Shown here: piece by piece, positions 8,836 to 14,718 of the stretch
Numbering within the stretch: position 1 is the first letter of the stretch
How the letters are laid out: the number at the start of each line of letters is the position of its first letter
Translations under genes and position numbers: made by a program
Origin: CAZOIA01 sp964579675
GTDB taxonomy: Bacteria; Planctomycetota; Phycisphaerae; UBA1845; PWPN01
Assembly (NCBI GenBank): GCA_964579675.1
Contig: CAZOIA010000063.1
Location: 1-26,622, forward strand
Reading direction: 5' to 3'
DNA length: 26,622 bases
Notes under the pieces: model-generated
Database searches by the model: none
What the model saw: only the letters and a program-made list of their open reading frames with translations
What the model was told of the DNA's origin: nothing

Positions 8836-8913
8836 CCAGGACCGTGGCAATTCATTGCCGCAAGTACCCTGGCTACGGCTGGCGGGAGCGGCAACAAGTT
8901 GCCGCGGTCCTGG
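8836..8913. repeat. Nested palindromic repeat between the two glycosidase genes
   Basis: Outer arms 8836-8850 and 8899-8913 are complementary over 15 bases with one G-U-type mismatch. Within them are two compact palindromes: GGCAATTCATTGCC (8846-8859) and GCGGCAACAAGTTGCCGC (8888-8905, eight complementary pairs around AA). The apex CAAG is the same as in the palindromes inside mfd. It could act as a terminator-like hairpin for the upstream gene, but there is no T-run. Confidence 0.7.
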
Positions 8914-8997
8914 AGAGCGGTTATTCAGCTTTCATTCGCAAGCCGGTCGGTCTGAGTGATGAGGGAACAGCATAGCGCAGCGCCAAGCGAGTCACCC

Positions 8998-10146
8998 ATG
9001 AAGATTATCTGGGAACTGATAGTACTGGCCTTCGTGATAGCGACGGCGGCGTGGTGGGCATCGGTTGAGCCGGAGGCGGCCCACCAGCCGGCGGGTAATT
9101 CCCCCGGCTACGCCCCTGCATACCCTCCCGCGCCGCGGTTGCCGCTGTTGAGCCCGGACCAGACGTACCACGGGCTGTCCTGGCACATTCACCACTCGCA
9201 GGGTTGCGTCGAACGGGGGAAGCGCTTGCTCGGCCAGATCGCCGATCTCGGGGCCGACACCGTGCTCATCAGTAACGCCGGCTACCAGGAGCACGCCGCT
9301 TCGGATTCTTTCCAAATCGATCCCGCGGTTACCCCCTCGAATGAACAGTGGCAGCAGGTTTTCAAGATCGCCCACGGCAACGGTCTGCGCGTCATACTGA
9401 TGCCGATCATTCTGCTCAGCGACCCCCGGGGCACCGAATGGCGCGGCGTGATCAATCCCCCGAGTTGGGACGACTGGTTCGAGCAGTACCGCAACTTCGT
9501 CCTGCACTTCGCCCGCATCGCCGCCGAGGGCGGGGTCGAGGCCTTCATGGTCGGGTCCGAATTGATCAGCACGGAGAAGTTCACCGACCGGTGGCGGGAG
9601 GTGATCCGCGACGTCAGGAGGGTCTTCCCGGGCAAGCTTTCCTACTCGGGTAACTGGGATCACTACAAGGTGGTTGAGTTCTGGGACGATCTGGATCTGG
9701 TCGGGATGACCAGCTACTACAAGCTCTCCGCCGAGCCCACCCCGTCGCTCGAGTCGCTGATCGAGGCGTGGAAACCGATCAAGCGAGGCCTGCTGAAGTG
9801 GCAACACAAGATCGGCAAGCCGCTGCTGTTCACCGAGGTGGGGTGGTGCAGCCAGGAGGGCGCCTCCATCGAGCCCTGGAACTATTACTACAAGGAGAAG
9901 GCCACCCAGGCCGGTCTCGAGGAACAGCGACGCTGCTATCGCGCGTTCATCGAGACCTTCAAGGACGCGCCTGAAGTCGGCGGGACGATCTGGTGGGAGT
10001 GGACGGACGGCCCCGGCGGCCCGGACGATTTCAACTACACGCCGAAGGGCAAACCGGCGGAAGGTGAGCTCCGAGCGTGGCTCAAGATCGTCCGGGAGCG
10101 GCGCCAGGCCGCCGCGGAAAGCTCCGTCAAACCGCCCATCAGATAG
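8998..10146 (+). CDS. Membrane-anchored GH113-like glycoside hydrolase
   Basis: 382 residues from the ATG at 8998. Residues 1-22 (MKIIWELIVLAFVIATAAWW) form a hydrophobic anchor, followed by a Pro-rich linker and a TIM-barrel domain from about 55 to 370. The features match the GH113/GH5-like clan: strand-end glutamates E188 (MVGSELIS, candidate acid/base) and E280 (LLFTEVGW, candidate nucleophile), plus an Asn/Trp-rich substrate region (GTIWWEWTDG). GH113 enzymes known so far act on beta-mannans, but the substrate here is only inferred. In-frame starts at 8956 (GTG) and 8959 (ATG) would add 14 or 13 residues in front of the anchor; neither has a clear Shine-Dalgarno. The GT9 gene begins 7 nt after the stop, implying cotranscription. 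Confidence 0.75.
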   Translation: MKIIWELIVLAFVIATAAWWASVEPEAAHQPAGNSPGYAPAYPPAPRLPLLSPDQTYHGLSWHIHHSQGCVERGKRLLGQIADLGADTVLISNAGYQEHAASDSFQIDPAVTPSNEQWQQVFKIAHGNGLRVILMPIILLSDPRGTEWRGVINPPSWDDWFEQYRNFVLHFARIAAEGGVEAFMVGSELISTEKFTDRWREVIRDVRRVFPGKLSYSGNWDHYKVVEFWDDLDLVGMTSYYKLSAEPTPSLESLIEAWKPIKRGLLKWQHKIGKPLLFTEVGWCSQEGASIEPWNYYYKEKATQAGLEEQRRCYRAFIETFKDAPEVGGTIWWEWTDGPGGPDDFNYTPKGKPAEGELRAWLKIVRERRQAAAESSVKPPIR

Positions 10147-10153
10147 GCAAGAA

Positions 10154-11167
10154 GTGGGAAAGCCGGTACAACTCGTCGTGCTGCACCAGGGAGCGATTGG
10201 GGATTTCGTACTGGTGCTCTCGGTGGTGCAGGCGGTCCGCTCGCGTGTGGGAGCTGAGCACGTGGCGGTGATTGCGACTGCACCGTCGGCGAAGCTCGCG
10301 GTTGGCCACAGTGCGATCGACGCATGGCAATCGGCGGAGCAGGCGGCCCTGCACACGCTGTTTCGCGAGCCCGGTCCCCTGGACGATCGGCTTGCGTCGG
10401 TGTTGAGTGCCGCCGACTGGGTGCTCAGTTTCCTGAGTGACACGTCCGGGCCGGTCCATCAACGCCTCTGTGCCTCGACAACCGGCCGCGTGATGTCGAT
10501 CGATCCGCGACCGTCGGAAGAAACGCTCGCGCGACGACGCCACATCACGATGCAATGGCAGGCAGAGATCCGCGAGAGGGGTCTTGACCCCGGCGACCTG
10601 GCGCCACCCGTGATTCACCTCGGTCCGGGACGCGAAGCCGCAATCGGAGGGCGTGAGGCCACATGCCGCGCACGCGAAGCCGCGAGCAGAGTAGGGCGCG
10701 ATGCGGGACCTCGGCGCGTGGTCGTGCACCCCGGCAGCGGCGGGCGGGAGAAGTGTTGGCCGATCGATCGCTTTGTCAGGCTTGTCGAATCGCTCAAGAA
10801 CGTCGAGGTGACGTGGGTTCTCGGGCCGGCAGAGTGCGAATCCCAAGGCGAGCAGACCGTGGTGGTTCGCGAAAGGGTCGCCGCCACCCCCGAATCGCTA
10901 CTGGTCGAGCAGGATCTGTGCCAGGCAGCCCGACGCATCGCCGGGGCCGACCTCTATGTCGGCAACGACGCCGGGCCGACCCACGTGGCGGCAGCGATGG
11001 GCATCCCGACGGTTGCGATCTTCGGCCCGACCGATCCGCAGGTCTGGCGGCCGTTGGGGAACGACGTCGCCGTGGCGGCTCCCGCCAGGCGCGGCGATCC
11101 GATCACCGCCGTGACGGTTGAGCAGGTCAACTCGGCGGTGCAGCAGATCCTCAAGCTGTCTTACTGA
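10154..11167 (+). CDS. GT9-family glycosyltransferase (ADP-heptose:LPS heptosyltransferase-like)
   Basis: 337 residues from a GTG at 10154, which starts the first Rossmann strand (VQLVVLHQGAIGDFVLVLSVV, residues 5-25). The C-terminal nucleotide-sugar domain has the GT9 signatures VVVHPGSGGREKCWP (189-203) and GADLYVGNDAGPTHVAAAMG with IFGPTDPQVWRPLG. Family members add heptose or similar sugars to lipopolysaccharide core on the cytoplasmic side. The interdomain linker (about residues 157-186) is expanded by three 21-bp tandem units encoding REAAIGG, REATCRA and REAASRV, related to the repeats in mfd. It sits 7 nt after the GH113-like gene and converges on the next gene with only 17 nt between stops. 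An upstream extension of the frame to 10064 overlaps the previous gene and is rejected. Confidence 0.85.
   Translation: MGKPVQLVVLHQGAIGDFVLVLSVVQAVRSRVGAEHVAVIATAPSAKLAVGHSAIDAWQSAEQAALHTLFREPGPLDDRLASVLSAADWVLSFLSDTSGPVHQRLCASTTGRVMSIDPRPSEETLARRRHITMQWQAEIRERGLDPGDLAPPVIHLGPGREAAIGGREATCRAREAASRVGRDAGPRRVVVHPGSGGREKCWPIDRFVRLVESLKNVEVTWVLGPAECESQGEQTVVVRERVAATPESLLVEQDLCQAARRIAGADLYVGNDAGPTHVAAAMGIPTVAIFGPTDPQVWRPLGNDVAVAAPARRGDPITAVTVEQVNSAVQQILKLSY
10631..10693 (+). repeat. Three 21-bp tandem units inside the GT9 gene
   Basis: The units are 10631-10651, 10652-10672 and 10673-10693. Units 1 and 3 both begin CGCGAAGCCGC, the same string that begins the mfd insert (15094-15104). Unit 2 has diverged. 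The insert is exactly in phase (21 bp = 7 codons) and lies in the linker between the two Rossmann domains. Confidence 0.7.
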
Positions 11168-11184
11168 ACTGCATCTCGGGGGAG

Positions 11185-12267
11185 TCAGCGGAAGTTCCCC
11201 AGATCGCGGCGGGCGAGCACCTTGCGAAGCAGGAGATAGTTCGTCCCGCCGTGCAAGGTGACCTCGCCGCTGATCACGAAAACGACCCCCTGACTGCCGC
11301 CGCCGGAGAGGGAGATCGCGGTCTCGAGCAGTCGATTGGGCAAGAGCCGAACCGGCTTGTCCTTGGGGTGCCGGCCCTGGTCCTCGAATACCAGGGTCCA
11401 CCACAACTCGCCCGGCGAGACCCGGCCAATCCGGTCGATCAACAGGGCTTCCTCCGGCCAGGCAGCACCCCTCCTTCCGGACGAGGCAGCCGATGGATCA
11501 TCCGCGGTGCCGGCCTGAGACCCTTCCCCGATCGTCGGGGTGCGATCCGGCAGCACCACCGGGCGAAGCGTCTTGTGCTGCTGGAGCCGTTGCATGAGCT
11601 CCTCAGCCGTCGGCTCCCGCGGGGTGGCGGGTTGGGTCGTTGTATCAGCCCCGGGGACGGCCTGCGGTTCGCCAGCGGGCTTCACCGGCTTGGCCGATGT
11701 CTCCTCGAGGTCCTCGACGAGGAGATAGTTCGCACCCAGGAACTCGGTGATCCGGCCGGTTACGACGAAGGTTGATGGGGTATCGGCGGCCGAAAGGATC
11801 ACTTCGAGCATCGCCAACCACTGATTCGGCAACACCCGAAGCGGCGGGGCGTCCGGCAGACCCTCCACCTTGGCCAGCTCAACGACATACCACCGGTCTT
11901 TCTTGAGGATCCGCCCTTCCCGCGAAGCCACCACGTATCCCTCAGGCAGCAAAGGCATGTCGGCCCGCAGCTTCTTCTGCGTTCCCTGTGAGAGTTGCTC
12001 CGGATCTTCGCCCACTTCGCCGGGTTGCGAGGGGAGGATAACAACCTGCCGGCGTGGTGGATCGAGCAGGTTCTCCGGGACCCGGGATGTCCTGGCGTAC
12101 CCGGGCCCGCGCCGCCCCAGCAGGGCGGAGCCGGCCGGCCTACTTGCCGGGCCCTGAGCCCAACAAGGCCAAACCCCGATCCCTGCCACCAGGGCCGCCA
12201 ACATCCTTGCCCCCCCGGCGGGGCCCTTGCCAATCCGATCGCCTTGTCTGCGCTTACGGGCAAACAT
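11185..12267 (-). CDS. Exported protein with two copies of an unrecognised ~78-residue domain
   Basis: 360 residues from the ATG at 12267. GGAGG (12275-12279 on the complementary strand) is 7 nt upstream of that ATG, which is better spacing than for the adjacent GTG at 12270. The N-terminus is basic followed by a hydrophobic run ending AQG, so it is probably Sec-exported. Two homologous segments lie at about residues 110-187 and 272-350. Each has a GRI/GRV start, a Trp-containing strand (RWYVVELAK / LWWTLVFED), a PLRVLPN / PVRLLPN motif, an FVVTGRIT / FVISGEVT strand and a GANYLLVEDL / GTNYLLLRKV end. The Pro/Thr-rich linker between them looks disordered. I do not recognise the domain and assign no function. 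It converges with the GT9 gene. Confidence 0.75.
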   Translation of the reverse strand: MFARKRRQGDRIGKGPAGGARMLAALVAGIGVWPCWAQGPASRPAGSALLGRRGPGYARTSRVPENLLDPPRRQVVILPSQPGEVGEDPEQLSQGTQKKLRADMPLLPEGYVVASREGRILKKDRWYVVELAKVEGLPDAPPLRVLPNQWLAMLEVILSAADTPSTFVVTGRITEFLGANYLLVEDLEETSAKPVKPAGEPQAVPGADTTTQPATPREPTAEELMQRLQQHKTLRPVVLPDRTPTIGEGSQAGTADDPSAASSGRRGAAWPEEALLIDRIGRVSPGELWWTLVFEDQGRHPKDKPVRLLPNRLLETAISLSGGGSQGVVFVISGEVTLHGGTNYLLLRKVLARRDLGNFR

Positions 12268-12316
12268 CACTCAACCTCCGTCGTCAATCGCCGTCGTCCC
12301 TGATTGCTGCGCCCAC

Positions 12317-12346
12317 ATCGTATCATCGACCGTCGGCAGGTGGCAA
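12317..12346 (-). promoter_or_regulatory. Candidate promoter for the two-domain exported protein gene
   Basis: On the minus strand, TTGCCA (complement of 12341-12346), an 18-bp spacer and TACGAT (complement of 12317-12322) form a sigma-70-like pair. The expected transcript start is about 40 nt before the ATG at 12267. Confidence 0.4.
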
Positions 12347-12426
12347 GATAAGCCCCACGCAGGGAAGCGGCAGTAAAAGCCTGAATGTGAGAAAGTGACA
12401 AGGGGGGAAAGACCAGGCCTCGGCCA

Positions 12427-12448
12427 CCTTCGTACCTTCGTACCTTCG
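12427..12448. repeat. Short 8-bp tandem repeat
   Basis: CCTTCG occurs three times at an 8-bp period with TA between copies. It is non-coding and might vary in copy number between strains. Confidence 0.7.
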
Positions 12449-12602
12449 CACGTTCTGACTTGTCCACCTTGTCCGAAGCCGTGCCACCTGAGGCGGACCG
12501 CCTTTTCATTGTCCGCAGCCAAAGAGGACCCTTGTGGAAGAACATGCTCGCAAAGGGCGCTCATGTCTCGCCGTAAGGTTCTAAAACGATGGTCCTGATT
12601 CC

Positions 12603-14579
12603 TTACCCGCGTCCGGACGATTCGCGCGAGCCCTGGAAGACGTAGAGCGACAGCGTGGCAATGTCCGCCGGGCTGATGCCGCTGATGCGTGCCGCCTGGC
12701 CGAGGCTACCTGGGCGAAAACGCGCGAACTTCTCGCGGGCTTCGTGACGCAGTTCATTGATGGTGCTGAAGTCAAAGGACCTTGGGATCGACCGGGCTTC
12801 GAGCTGCCGGTACCGCTCGATCTGGCGTCGCTCCCGCTGAAGGTAGCCGGCGTATTTCACGCGAATCTCGACCGCCTCCAGCGCCGCCGCGGGGACGCTC
12901 CGCACGGCCAGTTCACCGCACTGCTCGCCCAGGTCCGCCAGCCGGGTGTGCGGTCGCCGCAGCCAGTCAATCAATGCACGCCCCTCGAGTCGGCAAGCAC
13001 CCAGCGCCGCTTCCAGCGACTCGATCGCGGTCCGCTTCCGCTCGAACACGTTCCATCGCTCGTCGTCAACGAGCCCCACGCGACGTCCGATCGGCGTGAG
13101 CCGCATGTCCGCGTTGTCGCTCCGCAGGTGGAGACGATACTCCGCCCGCGAGGTGAACATCCGATAAGGCTCGTCCGGCGGGCGGGTGACCAGGTCATCG
13201 ATCATCACGCCGATGTATGCTTCGTCGCGCCCGAGGACGACCGGCTCGCGGCCCAGAACGCCTGCCACGGAATTGATGCCCGCCAGCAACCCCTGCCCCG
13301 CCGCCTCTTCGTACCCACTGGTACCGTTGATCTGCCCCGCCAGGAACAGGCCCGCAATGCGCTTGGCTTCCAGGGTGGCGAAGATCTGATCCGTCGGCAC
13401 CCAGTCGTACTCGATCGCGTAGCCGTACTGCTCGATCCGAGCGTTGCCCAGACCGGCGATCGCATGGACCATCGGCTCCTGAACGTCCTCGGGCAGCGAG
13501 GTCGGAATGCCGTTGCAGTAGATGAGCGGGTTGTCGTAACCCTCCGGCTCCAGGAAGACCTGGTGCGAGGACTTGTCGGAGAACCGCACCACCTTGTCTT
13601 CAATGCTGGGACAATAACGCGGGCCTCGCGACTTGATCTGCCCCGAATACATCGGTGCCCGGTGGATGTTCGCGCGGATCAGCTCGTGCACCCGCTCGTT
13701 GGTGTGCGTGATCCAGCACTCGACCTGCCGCTGGGGCAGGGCGGTGGTCATGAACGAGAACGGCAGCGGCGGGTCGTCCCCCGGCTGCGAGGCCAGCGGC
13801 GTGAAATCTACCGAATCGCGGTGCACCCGCGGGGGCGTGCCGGTCTTGAGCCGGGCAAGCTCCAACCCCAACGCAGCCAGGTTGTCACTCAGCGCTGTTG
13901 CCGCCGGCTCGCCCATGCGCCCCCCGACCGTCTGCCTCTCGCCGCAGTGCATGAGCCCGCGGAGGAAGGTACCCGTCGTCAGCACCGCCGCCCGGCAGCG
14001 AAGCTCGCGGCCATCGCCAAGGCGGACCCCGGTGATCCGTAGCGGCGCCGTGGGGTCGCGTACGTCTGAAGAGGTGGGCCACCGCGATGCGCTCCCCTTC
14101 GGGTCGCGGCTAAACGCGGGTAACGCGCTCCCCTTCGGGTCGCGGCTAAACGCGGGCACGCTGCCCGTCCGCCGTTCCCTCACCAGAGCCTCTTCGACCA
14201 GCAATGCATCCACCATCCCCTCGATGATCTCGATCCCGTCGATCGAGCGAAGCAGGTCGAGCACCGCCTCGGTGTACAGGGCCCGATCCGCCTGGGCCCG
14301 CGGCGCCCATACTGCGGGCCCCTTGCTGCGATTGAGCATGCGGAACTGGATCCCCGCCCGGTCGATCGCTAGGGCCATCAGGCCGCCCAGCGCGTCAATC
14401 TCGCGGACCATCTGCCCCTTGCCCAGCCCGCCGACGGCCGGGTTGCACGACATCCGCCCGATGGCCCCCACCCGCATCGTTACCAGCGCGACCGAGCACC
14501 CCATCCGCCCCCCCGCCCACCCCGCCACCCCCCCCCCCAGCCCCCCCCCCCGCCCAACGATGTCGTAGGTCAAACCCAT
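12603..14579 (-). CDS. mnmG: tRNA uridine 5-carboxymethylaminomethyl modification enzyme MnmG (GidA)
   Basis: 658 residues from the ATG at 14579 (MGLTYDI). With MnmE, the enzyme modifies U34 in the anticodon of certain tRNAs, using FAD, NADH and a folate. Conserved blocks: MSCNPAVGGLGKGQMVREIDALGG, GIQFRMLNRSKGPAVWAPRAQ, TGTFLRGLMHCGE, LKTGTPPRV, PRYCPSIEDKVVRF, LAGQINGTSGYEEAAGQG, RAEYRLHLRSDNADMRLTP, and a C-terminal GISPADIATLSLY. Two oddities: residues about 8-25, the FAD-binding glycine motif (normally GGGHAGCEAA), read as Gly-rich with the invariant His, Cys and Glu lost; and residues about 142-165 hold a duplicated repeat-derived peptide, PAFSRDPKGSA. A longer start at 14645 lies in the likely -10 box and is rejected. 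Divergent from mfd. Confidence 0.95.
   Translation of the reverse strand: MGLTYDIVGRGGGLGGGVAGWAGGRMGCSVALVTMRVGAIGRMSCNPAVGGLGKGQMVREIDALGGLMALAIDRAGIQFRMLNRSKGPAVWAPRAQADRALYTEAVLDLLRSIDGIEIIEGMVDALLVEEALVRERRTGSVPAFSRDPKGSALPAFSRDPKGSASRWPTSSDVRDPTAPLRITGVRLGDGRELRCRAAVLTTGTFLRGLMHCGERQTVGGRMGEPAATALSDNLAALGLELARLKTGTPPRVHRDSVDFTPLASQPGDDPPLPFSFMTTALPQRQVECWITHTNERVHELIRANIHRAPMYSGQIKSRGPRYCPSIEDKVVRFSDKSSHQVFLEPEGYDNPLIYCNGIPTSLPEDVQEPMVHAIAGLGNARIEQYGYAIEYDWVPTDQIFATLEAKRIAGLFLAGQINGTSGYEEAAGQGLLAGINSVAGVLGREPVVLGRDEAYIGVMIDDLVTRPPDEPYRMFTSRAEYRLHLRSDNADMRLTPIGRRVGLVDDERWNVFERKRTAIESLEAALGACRLEGRALIDWLRRPHTRLADLGEQCGELAVRSVPAAALEAVEIRVKYAGYLQRERRQIERYRQLEARSIPRSFDFSTINELRHEAREKFARFRPGSLGQAARISGISPADIATLSLYVFQGSRESSGRG
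14089..14156 (-). repeat. Two in-frame copies of a palindromic repeat inside mnmG
   Basis: Copies 14089-14120 and 14125-14156 are identical over 32 bases, at a 36-bp period (12 codons). On the coding strand they read PAFSRDPKGSA twice. Bases 14123-14151 are an exact reverse-complement match, 29 nt long, to the intergenic unit at 23751-23779. The element has an AGCCGC-type stem and an inner CCC-GAA-GGG hairpin. Confidence 0.9.
14507..14556 (-). other. C-rich (coding-strand G-rich) low-complexity tract in mnmG, probable sequence error
   Basis: Fifty bases contain no T on the plus strand and include C-runs of 11 and 12. On the coding strand this is the FAD-binding motif, and the departures from the family consensus are mostly changes to G. 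The reading frame is kept. The tract is best explained by G-biased base calling, or less likely by a real mutation. Confidence 0.6.
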
Positions 14580-14643
14580 CAGGTCACGTCCGGATGGCCC
14601 TATCCGTTCGGTCGAAGTGAGACGGTGGAACCCCGCCCCACCC

Positions 14644-14649
14644 ATTGTA
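14644..14649 (-). promoter_or_regulatory. Candidate -10 box of mnmG
   Basis: TACAAT is on the minus strand (complement of 14644-14649), about 65 nt before the MnmG start at 14579. It is the same hexamer as in front of rnpB. No good -35 box is seen at 16-18 bp. Confidence 0.35.
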
Positions 14650-14706
14650 GCCAGCCTACGGCCAGGGTGGAATCGCCCATGACTGGTTTCTGAGCGGTCC
14701 GGCCGA

Positions 14707-14712
14707 TATCAT
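14707..14712 (+). promoter_or_regulatory. Candidate -10 box of mfd (leaderless start)
   Basis: TATCAT ends six bases before the GTG start codon at 14719, which is the normal distance from a -10 box to a transcription start. No Shine-Dalgarno is present. The -35 region (CTGGTT at 14683-14688) is poor. Confidence 0.35.
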
Positions 14713-14718
14713 AACGTT

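Larger units (their letters stand above)
12268..12602. other. 335-nt intergenic region downstream of mnmG
   Basis: No gene is supported. It holds the candidate promoter at 12317-12346 and an 8-bp tandem repeat, CCTTCG three times separated by TA (12427-12448). A possible stem of GCGGAC with GTCCGC around a 12-nt loop (about 12493-12516) could follow mnmG transcription but lacks a T-run. Confidence 0.5.

Noticed and set aside
8992..10443. 483-codon minus-strand frame opposite the GH113 and GT9 genes
   Set aside because: It spans two clearly coding genes on the other strand and shows no recognisable domain.
14580..14645. Longer N-terminus for MnmG starting at 14645
   Set aside because: The extra 22 residues do not resemble the family, and the ATG overlaps the likely -10 box TACAAT.
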